Assembly: GCF_000196895.1 (NCBI RefSeq)
Contig: NC_014297.1
Span: 2,061,345-2,125,344 of the forward strand
From: Halalkalicoccus jeotgali B3
GTDB lineage: Archaea > Halobacteriota > Halobacteria > Halobacteriales > Halalkalicoccaceae
DNA: 64,000 nt
Direction: 5' to 3'
Translations under genes and position numbers: made by a program
Part shown: piece after piece, positions 1-7,722 of the stretch
How the letters are laid out: the number at the start of each line of letters is the position of its first letter
Numbering within the stretch: position 1 is the stretch's first letter
Notes under the pieces: generated by a model
The model's input: the letters and a program-made list of their open reading frames with translations, nothing else
Told to the model about the DNA's origin: nothing
The model's database searches: none

Positions 1-333
1 CGGTTCGACCACCCCGTGAAGACGGTTCCGCGAATGGGACCTCACAGCGACCACTGGCCGTTCGTCCAGTGGGGCGTGCCCGGCTATCACGTCATGAGCG
101 ACACGGGCGAGCTGGGTCGCGGATGGGGCCACACGTTCGCCGACACGCTCGATAAGGTCGACGTTCGGAACCTGCGCGAACAGGCGGTCGTGCTGACGGA
201 ACTCGTCGTCGATCTCGCGCGCGAGGGGACGACCGTCGAGCATCGGACGCCCGGGGACATCGCCGCGGCGCTCGAAGACGAGGACCAGGCGGCGGGCATG
301 AAAGTCATCGGCGACTGGCCATACGACGAGTAA
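1..333 (+). CDS. M28-family zinc peptidase, C-terminal fragment
   Basis: The reading frame is open from the first base of the window, so the N-terminus lies outside. The visible 110 residues carry a block typical of the end of M28 aminopeptidases: SDHWPF, then GVPGYHVMSD, then WGHTFADTLDKVD, where the His of GHTFADT is expected to be a zinc ligand. A helical tail (NLREQAVVLTELVVDLA) and an acidic C-terminus follow. Family membership comes from these motifs. The substrate cannot be judged because the main catalytic part is missing. Confidence 0.8.
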   Translation, partial: RFDHPVKTVPRMGPHSDHWPFVQWGVPGYHVMSDTGELGRGWGHTFADTLDKVDVRNLREQAVVLTELVVDLAREGTTVEHRTPGDIAAALEDEDQAAGMKVIGDWPYDE

Positions 334-373
334 CCCCGCAGGCTTTTGGCCCCCCGAGCGTAGCCGGTAGTAT

Positions 374-1114
374 GTGCGAGCGATCCCGGGTGAGTCGGCG
401 GTGACGGTTCTCGTCGTCGGTGCGTCCTCGACAGCGATCGAGGCGATCGAGGCCGCGGGTCACACCGTCCGAACGGGAGTGCCGGCGGATCTCGATGCCG
501 AATCCGGGGACGGCGATCCCGATCCCGATTTCGAGGCCGTCGTCGCCATCGGCGAGAGCGCGTTGCTCGCGGTCGCCCGCCGCCGCCCGAGTATTCCCGT
601 CCTTCCGGTCGACGTCCCGATCGGTCCCGACGGCGCCGACCGCCGGGCGATCGGTGCTGCGCTTGCGGGAGAGGCGCCCGAACACGCGAGTCCGGTGCTG
701 TCGGTTTCCGTCGACGGGGAGACCATCGAGCGCGCGGTCATGGACGTAACCCTCGTCACGACCGAACCGGCCCGTATTTCCGAGTACGCCGTCCACCGCA
801 CCAATGGACGTGTCGCGGCGTTCCGGGCCGACGGCGTGGTGGTCGCGACGCCCGCAGGAAGTCACGGCTACGCCGCCGCCGCGGGCGGACCGACGTTCGT
901 CCCGGGAACCGAGGCGTTCAGTATCGTGCCGATCGCGCCGTTCCACACCCAATCGAGCCAGTGGGTCGTCGATACGGGCCCGCTTTCGCTGTCGGTGCTG
1001 CGCGACGAGGGCGAGGTGTCGTTGCTCGTCGATGACACCGACCGCGGTGTCGTCGACCCCAACCAGCGGGTCCGACTGGAAGTCGACGACTACGTGCGGA
1101 CGCTCCGTCCGTAG
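374..1114 (+). CDS. Divergent NAD(+) kinase-like protein
   Basis: A 246-residue protein of the NAD kinase/diacylglycerol kinase superfold. The C-terminal half keeps the kinase signature, with DGVVVATPAGSHGYAAAAGGP matching the DGxxxATPTGSTAY block of NAD kinases, followed by PIAPF and a beta-rich end. The N-terminal GGDG motif, which positions ATP and metal in true NAD kinases, is not there; the corresponding stretch reads VVAIGESALLAV. It may be inactive or use another substrate. A second NAD-kinase-like gene at 37080 keeps GGDGT. The GTG at 374 gives the longest reading. The GTG at 401 (VTVLVVGAS) is an equally plausible start. Confidence 0.7.
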   Translation: MRAIPGESAVTVLVVGASSTAIEAIEAAGHTVRTGVPADLDAESGDGDPDPDFEAVVAIGESALLAVARRRPSIPVLPVDVPIGPDGADRRAIGAALAGEAPEHASPVLSVSVDGETIERAVMDVTLVTTEPARISEYAVHRTNGRVAAFRADGVVVATPAGSHGYAAAAGGPTFVPGTEAFSIVPIAPFHTQSSQWVVDTGPLSLSVLRDEGEVSLLVDDTDRGVVDPNQRVRLEVDDYVRTLRP

Positions 1115-1162
1115 AGGCGAGAATTGGAAACACTCTAATGGACGAACGACAGTTATCCGGAT

Positions 1163-1597
1163 ATGCAACCCCTGCAGTTCGGCGCGATCCACGGGACGCT
1201 CGAAGTGGTGATCCCGTTCGTCGTCTTCGCGCTCGCGCTCGTCAACCTCGTCACCAGACACCTCGCGCACCGCTCGCACGTCTCACAGGCCGACGAACAC
1301 GGCGCTGACGGGATCGAGCGCACCTCGTTTCACACCCTCTCGACGCTCGCGCTCGTGTTGGCGACGTTCGCCTACGTCATGGTGGACCTCCACTACGGCG
1401 TCGCGCTCGCGGCGTTCGCGCTGACGGCGTTCGTCGCCGACTTCTTCGAGTTCGAGGCCCGGCTGGTCGAAGCCCGAACCGACCGACCGCTCGAAGCGCC
1501 CAAGGCGGCCATCGGCGCGTCGCTGTTCATCGTCGCCTACGCCGGCTACATCGTTCTCGTCGAACTGTTCGGGGCGTTCTGGAGCCCCATCATCTGA
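1163..1597 (+). CDS. DUF7313-type four-helix membrane protein
   Basis: A 144-residue integral membrane protein with about four hydrophobic helices: residues ~12-28, ~52-72, ~74-92 and ~110-135. Two charged, His-containing loops separate them (RHLAHRSHV after helix 1). It resembles the haloarchaeal DUF7313 family, which I recall as a neighbour of the cytochrome bc genes. Here it lies convergent to that cluster, 152 bp from its last gene. A role as an accessory or assembly factor is inferred from context only. Confidence 0.65.
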   Translation: MQPLQFGAIHGTLEVVIPFVVFALALVNLVTRHLAHRSHVSQADEHGADGIERTSFHTLSTLALVLATFAYVMVDLHYGVALAAFALTAFVADFFEFEARLVEARTDRPLEAPKAAIGASLFIVAYAGYIVLVELFGAFWSPII

Positions 1598-1749
1598 GAA
1601 TACCCTTCCGGGCGTTCTTGCGGACGGGTTTCGCTGACGAGTCCGAGTCTCGCGTGGGGCCGACGGCCCGGTCGGTGTCAGCCCGAGTCGTTCACCGCCG
1701 AGGTCCGTGGTCACTACGGAGCAGGGAAGACACTAAAAAAAGCGGCGGA

Positions 1750-2028
1750 TTACTCGGCGTTTCTCTGTCGGCGGTTCTCGTAGGCGCGTCGTCCCTCCCG
1801 GACCGCGGGAATGACGAACCAGAACGTCAGCGCGCCGAGGATGGCGAACCAGAAGGCGACGTCCTTCATCACGATCAGGATATTGGCGTATAGTCCCACA
1901 TCGGTCGGGTTCGGGGCGATCAGTTGCGTGCCGCCGAAGCTCTCGGTGTTGAACCACGCCGAGACGATGAACCAGAACAGGCCCGCAGTCGTTAGGATGC
2001 CGAACCCCTTGATGAACTCGTCACTCAT
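1750..2028 (-). CDS. Small membrane protein of the bc complex cluster (DUF7314-like)
   Basis: A 92-residue protein with two membrane helices, residues ~8-24 and ~50-74, and an Arg-rich cytoplasmic tail (EGRRAYENRRQRNAE). It is the last gene of the minus-strand cytochrome bc operon. Its start overlaps the end of the preceding gene by 8 bases, so the two are probably translationally coupled. No catalytic or cofactor-binding residues are visible. It may be a small structural subunit comparable to the PetG/L/M/N peptides of b6f complexes, but that is inference from size and position. Confidence 0.65.
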   Translation of the reverse strand: MSDEFIKGFGILTTAGLFWFIVSAWFNTESFGGTQLIAPNPTDVGLYANILIVMKDVAFWFAILGALTFWFVIPAVREGRRAYENRRQRNAE

Positions 2029-2323
2029 GGTTCGATCCTTCGTCCTCGCCGTCTTTAGCGTTTCTCATTCCCGCGGCCTGGAACCGGGTCGAAAAGGCGT
2101 ACGTCGCCGCCGAGGCGACGATCAGCGCCACGCCCGCCAGCGCCACGAGCGGCTGGACCTCCGCGAGGTCGGCTTGCGCGCGGTCGGTCGCGATGTCGAG
2201 CAGGACGAACCCGCCGACGACGCCGACGACCGCAAACAGCGTCGAGAAGACGGTAACGGTCTTATAAACGCGCATCGGGACGACGACTGCGTCGTCGGTG
2301 CGCTCGGACGAGGAATCCGACAT
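2021..2323 (-). CDS. Small membrane protein of the bc complex cluster (DUF7315-like)
   Basis: A 100-residue protein with an acidic Ser-rich N-terminus, two membrane helices (~25-46 and ~60-80) and a charged tail (NAKDGEDEGSNHE). It sits 26 bp downstream of the subunit-IV-like gene and overlaps the next gene by 8 bp, clearly within the operon. It resembles a haloarchaeal DUF7315 family. There is no cofactor motif. Like its neighbour it is probably an accessory subunit or assembly factor of the menaquinol:halocyanin oxidoreductase. Confidence 0.65.
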   Translation of the reverse strand: MSDSSSERTDDAVVVPMRVYKTVTVFSTLFAVVGVVGGFVLLDIATDRAQADLAEVQPLVALAGVALIVASAATYAFSTRFQAAGMRNAKDGEDEGSNHE

Positions 2324-2349
2324 GAAACAACGTAGGTCGGCCGGGGGTA

Positions 2350-3138
2350 TTACCTCGGCGGTCGGAGCCGGTAGTATCGTTTGTTAAGCGAGTACATATA
2401 CCCCTCTCGCATGGCTTTCAACACCGCGTACGTGATGAAAAAGCCGATCAGCGGCAGGAAGAACGTCAGGTTGAACACGAGTTCGCCCGGGATGAACGTG
2501 ATCATGTCCTCGAGGGGCAACGCGGCGATGGTGATCGCGAAGATGACTCCGGCGACGCCAAGCGCCGCCCAGAAGGGCTCCTCGACGGGCCGTCGTGCGC
2601 TGCCCTTGTTGAGAAACGGGACGATGGCGATGATGCTGACGACGACGACGTTCGCCATCACGCCGTAGACGCGGTCGGTAACCAGTTTCTGGCCCCCGAG
2701 GATCGCGAGTTCGGGGTTGACCGGCGAGAGGTGCAACAGCCCGTACGACCAGTAGAGATACCAGTCGGGCAGGATCACCGGCGGCGTCGAACTCGGGTCG
2801 GCCGGCGCCGGCATGTGGGGCGGTGCGGCCGCAGCGATGAGGAACATCATCCCGGTGAAAAACGAGGCCAGCGCGAGGTTCCGAATGGTCTCGTGGGGCC
2901 ACGTCGGGAAGGCGAGCACGTCTCGCTCGACGTAGGTCGACTCCTGGCGCAGGTCCTGGTCCTCGCGCCGGGAGCGCTCGAAGTACTCGTAGGTCAATCG
3001 CGAGAGTCCCTGCGTGCGTTCCTTTCGTTCGCGCCACGTGGGCGTCTCGTCGTCCGGCGGGACGGCGGGCACGCCGCCACCGCCGTCCGTGCGCGGTTCT
3101 TCGCCGCCGTCGGTTTGAGGGTCGGTTTCGTCACTCAT
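2350..3138 (-). CDS. petD: Cytochrome b C-terminal part (subunit IV-like) of the bc complex
   Basis: 262 residues. A long acidic N-terminal extension of about 80 residues precedes the hydrophobic core, which corresponds to the C-terminal half of cytochrome b (subunit IV of b6f). The quinol-oxidation-site motif is PDWY (residues 124-127) where most bc1/b6f enzymes have PEWY. Further helices lie at ~155-172, ~185-202 and ~220-242. The gene follows cytochrome b after 7 bp. The split arrangement (haem-carrying half plus subunit IV) is that of b6f-type complexes. The PDWY variant is associated with low-potential menaquinone systems, which fits haloarchaeal MK-8. Confidence 0.9.
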   Translation of the reverse strand: MSDETDPQTDGGEEPRTDGGGGVPAVPPDDETPTWRERKERTQGLSRLTYEYFERSRREDQDLRQESTYVERDVLAFPTWPHETIRNLALASFFTGMMFLIAAAAPPHMPAPADPSSTPPVILPDWYLYWSYGLLHLSPVNPELAILGGQKLVTDRVYGVMANVVVVSIIAIVPFLNKGSARRPVEEPFWAALGVAGVIFAITIAALPLEDMITFIPGELVFNLTFFLPLIGFFITYAVLKAMREGYMYSLNKRYYRLRPPR

Positions 3139-3145
3139 TGGTCGA

Positions 3146-3946
3146 TCAGTGTGGTTCCGCGATTCCCTGCATCCAGACGATGCCGATGTGCAGCGCGATC
3201 AGTGCCGTCACCACGAACGGCAGGATGAACACGTGCAGGACGTACATCCGCTGGAGCGTCGGTGCGCCGAGGCTGAATCCGCCGAAGACCAGCTGGGCGA
3301 CCCACTCGCCTATGAAGGGGACCGACAGCGCCATCTCGACGCCGATCTGGCCCGCCCAGTACGACAGCTGTGTCCAGGGCAGTAGGTAGCCGGTATAGCC
3401 AAAGGCCATCGTCAGGCTGATCAGGACGATCCCGATCAGCCAGTTGACCTCTCTTGGCTCCTTGTACGCGCCGGTGAAATATACCCGGAGCATGTGGAGG
3501 AACACCGCCGCCGTCATGATCTGGGCGGACCACCGGTGGAGACTACGCAGGAAAAAGCCGAAGTTCATCTCCATCATGATCATCACGACCTGATCGTAGG
3601 CTACGGTCGCCTCCTGTGCGGCGGCCGTCGAGGGCGCGTAGTAGAACCCAAGCAACGCGCCGGTTACGGCGGCGACGATGTAGGCGATGGTCGAGAACGC
3701 ACCGAGCGAGTACAGCGGATACCAGTACCAGAACTTGTTGTCGAGGTTGTACTGCTCGGTGTGGCTCTTTGGCATCTGGAGGTTGACCCGGTAGTACATC
3801 GTCTCCAGCAACTCGAGGTAATCGACGATGCGAAAGCGCTTATCGAGCCACATCAGGGTCATCAGGTAACCCTGCTCGATCGGCGAGAGGTCGCGCTCTT
3901 TCATCCAGCCCCGGTGGTCGTGCTCCTCTTTCCGTTCGAGGCTCAT
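3146..3946 (-). CDS. petB: Cytochrome b (b6-type haem subunit) of the bc complex
   Basis: 266 residues covering the four-helix haem-binding half of cytochrome b. The haem ligands are visible as H137/H151 on helix B and H238/H253 on helix D. The second pair is spaced by 15, the b6-type spacing, rather than the 14 of mitochondrial cytochrome b. An N-terminal hydrophilic region of about 70 residues is longer than in plant b6. The start overlaps the end of the Rieske gene by 4 bases (ATGA), implying coupled translation. It transfers electrons from menaquinol across the membrane within the complex. Confidence 0.93.
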   Translation of the reverse strand: MSLERKEEHDHRGWMKERDLSPIEQGYLMTLMWLDKRFRIVDYLELLETMYYRVNLQMPKSHTEQYNLDNKFWYWYPLYSLGAFSTIAYIVAAVTGALLGFYYAPSTAAAQEATVAYDQVVMIMMEMNFGFFLRSLHRWSAQIMTAAVFLHMLRVYFTGAYKEPREVNWLIGIVLISLTMAFGYTGYLLPWTQLSYWAGQIGVEMALSVPFIGEWVAQLVFGGFSLGAPTLQRMYVLHVFILPFVVTALIALHIGIVWMQGIAEPH

Positions 3947-4995
3947 TGGCCGCCTCCGCTCTCGTTGCCACCAGCGCTTTCGTTGCCACCGCTGCCACCG
4001 CCGGTTTCGTTGCCGCCGGTACTTTCGTTACCGCCACTCTCGTTGCCACCGCTGCCACTCTCGTTACCATTGCCACCGCCACCGCTACTGCTCTCGCCGC
4101 TCTCACTGCTGCCTCCACCTCCACCGCCGCCGGCACCCTCGGGCAGTTGAACGTCGTCGGGCTGGGGGAACGAGAGGAACGACTGTTCGAGGATCGTGAA
4201 CGGATCGTAGACCGACCCGTGGCACTGACAGTAGACGGTGTTGCCGTCAGAGACCCGCTCTGCGGTCTCGTTGACCTTGTACCCCGGCACGCAACAGAAG
4301 TGCGTACAGACGTTGAGATACGCGAACACGCCGTCCTGTGTCGCCGCCTGGAGGAACTCGTCGTCCTGTGCGGCCTCCTCGATGAGGGGACTGCGGATGA
4401 CCGTCACCCCGAGGGTGCTGGCGCTGTCGAGCCCGTTCGAGCGCCAGGTCGCGGCGGCGGGCTTGCCGACCCCTTCGCTACCGATCTCGTTGCCCCACTC
4501 CTCGTAATCCTCGAAATCGGAGATGTTGAGCGGTGCGCCTTCCTCGAGTTCCGATTGCCACTCGTACTGGGCCTGACCCGAGGCGAGAAAGCGGTTGTCC
4601 TGGTCGGCGTCGGGCAACAACGCCGGCGAGGTCTGTTTCCCGCAGTACTGAAACCACTGTGAGGAGTAGGTGATTCCGCCGAGTTCCTCCTGGGCGAGGA
4701 CGACCGTCTGTCCTTGGACCTCCTCCTCGACGACCTCGGGCCACCGGCCGCTAATGGTGCCGTCGTCGCCGATCTGGACGGGGATGATCGGCATCCCGCG
4801 GGGTGCGGGACCGCCGGTGTTCTCGATCCCCATGAAGGGGGTGATCCCGCCGCCCGATCCCGTCGGGGCGGTCGCGGTGTTGACCGCCGCCGCCCCCGTC
4901 GAACCGAGGGCGGCGATCGCTCCAGCACCGACGACGCCCTTGACGAACCGCCTCCTGTCCGATTCGACCGGATACTTGTCTTCGTTTGATGACAT
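3943..4995 (-). CDS. petA: Rieske 2Fe-2S protein with a repetitive Gly-Asn-Glu-Ser tail
   Basis: 350 residues from the ATG at 4995; more upstream starts would overlap the preceding gene. The N-terminus has a twin-arginine motif (RRRFVKG, 14-20) and a hydrophobic anchor (~21-40), so the folded protein is probably exported by Tat and stays tethered. The cluster ligands are C230 and H232 (CTHFCC) and C256 and H259 (CQCHGS). C235 and C258 should form the usual disulfide, and S261 of the second box is kept. From about 287 the protein becomes a Gly/Ser/Asn-rich tail with six N-E-S/T sequons. It delivers electrons from menaquinol to halocyanin. Confidence 0.93.
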   Translation of the reverse strand: MSSNEDKYPVESDRRRFVKGVVGAGAIAALGSTGAAAVNTATAPTGSGGGITPFMGIENTGGPAPRGMPIIPVQIGDDGTISGRWPEVVEEEVQGQTVVLAQEELGGITYSSQWFQYCGKQTSPALLPDADQDNRFLASGQAQYEWQSELEEGAPLNISDFEDYEEWGNEIGSEGVGKPAAATWRSNGLDSASTLGVTVIRSPLIEEAAQDDEFLQAATQDGVFAYLNVCTHFCCVPGYKVNETAERVSDGNTVYCQCHGSVYDPFTILEQSFLSFPQPDDVQLPEGAGGGGGGGSSESGESSSGGGGNGNESGSGGNESGGNESTGGNETGGGSGGNESAGGNESGGGQ

Positions 4996-4997
4996 TG

Positions 4998-5387
4998 TTA
5001 GTTCTTCTTGTAGTATGGGTAGACCGCGCGTTTGAAGTGCTCGAGCGCGCCGTCCGCGAACTCCGTCCCGTCGGCGTCCTCCTCGCGGACGTAGAGGTCC
5101 TCCCACTTGCGACGGCGCTTCTTGACGATCATCACGTCAGGGAGGAACTCCCGCCGATAGAGGACGAGGATGAACGACAGGTCGATAAAGACCAGCGCGA
5201 GCAACAGTCCGAGGTAGATGTTGCCGGTCTGGGTCGTCCCCCAGGCCTCCATGAGCCCGTAGGTGAACAGCCCGACGAGGACGACCTCGAGGAGAGTCAA
5301 CAGCACGATCGCGATCACGCCGACGGTGCTCTCTCGCGCCGGTTCGTAGCGATGGATGTCGCCGTAGGAACTGCCCGACGAGGACAT
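4998..5387 (-). CDS. Membrane protein between halocyanin and Rieske genes (DUF7318-like)
   Basis: 129 residues with two membrane helices (~22-45 and ~57-77), then a basic patch (KKRRRKWEDL) and a cytoplasmic tail ending in YPYYKKN. The gene is separated from both neighbours by only 1-2 bp, so it belongs to the bc operon. The family is known to me only as a haloarchaeal domain of unknown function. No haem or metal ligand pattern is evident. Its constant place between the electron acceptor and the Rieske protein suggests a structural subunit. Confidence 0.7.
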   Translation of the reverse strand: MSSSGSSYGDIHRYEPARESTVGVIAIVLLTLLEVVLVGLFTYGLMEAWGTTQTGNIYLGLLLALVFIDLSFILVLYRREFLPDVMIVKKRRRKWEDLYVREEDADGTEFADGALEHFKRAVYPYYKKN

Positions 5388-5388
5388 C

Positions 5389-6018
5389 TCAGTTCCCCCC
5401 CTTCGCGTGCGGTGATTCGCCGTACTTCAGGACGAAGAACGTAAACACCAGCGAAACCGAGATCATCAGTACCGCGCCGATCCCGACGTAGTGTTCCTGG
5501 ACCTTGATACCCAGTTCCTCGGGGTCGGTTATGACGCCCGACTGGACCTCCTGGGTTTCGACGCCGCCGACGGCGACCCCGCCATGCATCCCCTGTGAGG
5601 CGTGGGGATCACACTGGTAGGTGACGATCTGTCCGTCCCCCTCGAAGGTGTGCTCGAAGGTGAACCCGGCCTCGCTGACGACTTCGCTCGTGAAGTCAGC
5701 ACCGTCCTGTGCGGAGACGTTGTGGCTCCCGCCCTCGCCGGTCCACTCCCAGATCACGGTGGTTCCCGGATCGATCCAGAGCGCCGGCGGCGCGAACTGC
5801 AGACCGTCACCGGCTCCGACCTGGACGGTGACTTCCCCCTGTCCGCGGGCGTCCTGGGTCTCGCCGCTCGAGTAGTTCGAGGCTTCCTGAACGAACTCGG
5901 GCCATACGGGCTCCTCTTCGGCTTCCTGGGCGGCCGCGGTACCGACGGCTCCGGTTACGCCCGCCGCCGTCGCGGCGCTCCCGGCACCCGCCGCCGTGAT
6001 AAACTCCCGCCTCTTCAT
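5389..6018 (-). CDS. Halocyanin-type membrane-bound blue copper protein
   Basis: 209 residues beginning with a twin-arginine signal (KRREF) and an Ala-rich hydrophobic stretch. The plastocyanin-like domain (about 55-155) has the type 1 copper ligands H99 (GGSHNVSA), C136 and H139 (QCDPHA) and M144 (GMHG). A C-terminal membrane helix (~177-198) anchors the protein, unlike soluble halocyanins, which often use a lipid anchor. It is the first gene of the bc operon and is likely the electron acceptor that takes the place of cytochrome c1/f. Confidence 0.92.
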   Translation of the reverse strand: MKRREFITAAGAGSAATAAGVTGAVGTAAAQEAEEEPVWPEFVQEASNYSSGETQDARGQGEVTVQVGAGDGLQFAPPALWIDPGTTVIWEWTGEGGSHNVSAQDGADFTSEVVSEAGFTFEHTFEGDGQIVTYQCDPHASQGMHGGVAVGGVETQEVQSGVITDPEELGIKVQEHYVGIGAVLMISVSLVFTFFVLKYGESPHAKGGN

Positions 6019-6070
6019 ACAGGCGGGAGTCAGGACCGTGTTCGCTTAAACCCACCGATGACCGTGAGGT

Positions 6071-6865
6071 TCAGTTCCCGTTCGAACCGCCCGACGACGG
6101 CGGTTTTTCGTGGCCGTCGTCCTCGGGAAGCGCCTCGATTTCGTCGTCCTCAATCGGGACGAACGCGGGGCGCTCGCCTGTGGAGGCGCCCGCGGCCCGG
6201 AGGCGGTTTCTGTACTCGACCGCGCGAAACCGGTCCGAGAGCCGGGCGTTTGCGACCACCAGAAACAGGAAGACGCTCGCAGCGATGAAGATCACCGCGA
6301 TGACGATGACGATCACTGCCGACCCGCCCATGTCGCCGACGATCAGCCCGGCGATCGCCGCCAGTCCGGCCAGCAACAGTCCGAAAGCGATCACCTGCAG
6401 CATCTTGTTGCCCAGATCGCCGCTCCCCTCGGGCACCGACTCGGGGTCCGGAAGCGACCAGTCGGCGGGTGGGTCCGGCACCTCGTAGTCGTCCATCGAA
6501 CAGAGCGCGACCGTCGGGTTCACGTCCCGAACGACCGTTCCCTCCCCCTCGACGCTCCCGTCGGGATAGACGATGGCGTAGCCCTCGTCGGAATAGGCGA
6601 GCAATCGGGGTGGCCCCTCGAAGCGCTCCAAGACGGCGAAGACGTCCCGGTTGGCGATCCGGGACTTGAGGTCGGCCTCGACGCGGTCGATCAGCGCTTC
6701 GCCGGTGATCCACGACTCCGGGTCGAACGCCGCGTCCCAGTCGTCGGCGTCCATGCGAGCCATGTCCTCGGGGCCGAACTCCTCGAAGTCGAACTCCTCG
6801 TGGACCGGGTCCGCCTCCGGGTTCCGTCGGGAGCCCTCGCGCTCTGAGGAACGACCGTCAGCCAT
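6071..6865 (-). CDS. Membrane protein upstream of the bc operon (DUF7319-like)
   Basis: 264 residues from the ATG at 6865; a longer frame exists but would run across the divergent gene. The N-terminal 150 residues are soluble and acidic. Two membrane helices follow (~156-176, ~182-204), then a basic-then-acidic cytoplasmic tail. It is co-oriented with the bc operon, 52 bp upstream of halocyanin. Family function is unknown; linkage suggests a role in complex assembly or regulation. Confidence 0.65.
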   Translation of the reverse strand: MADGRSSEREGSRRNPEADPVHEEFDFEEFGPEDMARMDADDWDAAFDPESWITGEALIDRVEADLKSRIANRDVFAVLERFEGPPRLLAYSDEGYAIVYPDGSVEGEGTVVRDVNPTVALCSMDDYEVPDPPADWSLPDPESVPEGSGDLGNKMLQVIAFGLLLAGLAAIAGLIVGDMGGSAVIVIVIAVIFIAASVFLFLVVANARLSDRFRAVEYRNRLRAAGASTGERPAFVPIEDDEIEALPEDDGHEKPPSSGGSNGN

Positions 6866-6953
6866 TGTCCGTCGGTTGGATCGGCGCGGGCATACGTGTT
6901 CCGGGACGAACCGATCCGGGTCGCTTAACGCGGGGCCGGCCCAACGAAGAACG

Positions 6954-7430
6954 ATGGCCGACGCTGTCCTCTGGGCGACGATCACTGCCCTGCTGGTCAC
7001 GGTAAGTTTCCCGTTTTACCTCTATGGGGCGTGGATCATCATCGAGAACGATCCCGTCACGTGGGACGTGTTGACACGACATCTCACGTACATTCTCGCC
7101 GGCCTCGTGCTCACCACCGGTCCGGTCGTCGGCTGGATGGCCCCCCGCCTGTTCGAGCGCCTCTCGGGGCTCCGGGCGGTACACGCCATCTTCGGGGTGC
7201 AGGCGTACGCCTTCTTGCTGTTCGCGCTGACGGGGATCGTCAGGATATTCCAAGCGAAACACAGCCGCGACCTCTACGGCGACCCCGCTCAGGACGTCGA
7301 TATCGACGACCTCCACGAGAACATGGGCGCGTGGCGCTTTCGCCTGCGGATCGGCGTCATCGGGTACGTGCTGTGTTGGCTGATCGCGTACCTACTGGGC
7401 ATCACCCAATACGCTCTGGCGTACTTCTAG
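6954..7430 (+). CDS. Four-helix membrane protein with conserved His residues (DUF7321-like)
   Basis: 158 residues with four to five predicted membrane helices (~4-26, ~40-58, ~72-92, ~130-152). Histidines in or near helices (RHLTY, AVHAIFG, AKHSRD) raise the possibility of haem binding, though no clear bis-His spacing can be assigned. It is divergent from the preceding gene with an 88-bp gap that must hold both promoters. It resembles a haloarchaeal family of unknown function tied to the cytochrome bc locus. Confidence 0.6.
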   Translation: MADAVLWATITALLVTVSFPFYLYGAWIIIENDPVTWDVLTRHLTYILAGLVLTTGPVVGWMAPRLFERLSGLRAVHAIFGVQAYAFLLFALTGIVRIFQAKHSRDLYGDPAQDVDIDDLHENMGAWRFRLRIGVIGYVLCWLIAYLLGITQYALAYF

Positions 7431-7436
7431 GGCCCT

Positions 7437-7667
7437 CTAGCGGTTGTTGTACGGACGCTCGTCGCGGTGGGCGTCGGGGTTGGCCGTCTCCTCGGCGGCG
7501 GCCTCGCGTTGTTCGTCCTCGGCGTCGAGTTTCTCCTCGGCTTCCTCCTCGCGTTGTTCCTGCAGTTCCTCTTCGGCTTTCCCGTCGAGTTCCTCCTCGG
7601 GTTCGCCCTTCTCGTCCTTCTCCTTTGCCAGTTCGACGTCCCGGCCGTGGTCGTCGGATTCGGTCAT
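7437..7667 (-). CDS. Small charged coiled-coil protein
   Basis: 76 residues from the ATG at 7667. Apart from both ends the protein is a run of Glu, Lys, Gln, Ala and Arg (residues ~18-60) expected to form one long charged helix or coiled coil. No known domain is recognised. Its end is convergent with the membrane protein gene, 6 bp away. The longer upstream frame has unlike composition and was not used. The gene is probably real because the acidic bias of the predicted protein matches haloarchaeal coding sequence. Confidence 0.5.
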   Translation of the reverse strand: MTESDDHGRDVELAKEKDEKGEPEEELDGKAEEELQEQREEEAEEKLDAEDEQREAAAEETANPDAHRDERPYNNR

Positions 7668-7722
7668 GACACCCGCCCCTTCTCGGCCGAGAACAAAAAC
7701 CGTTGGCCCCGCGCCCGCAGGC

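Noticed and set aside
3955-4120. Tandem DNA repeat at the end of the Rieske gene as a separate repeat element
   Set aside because: The repetition is explained by the in-frame Gly-Asn-Glu-Ser protein tail and shows codon variation, so it is part of the gene.
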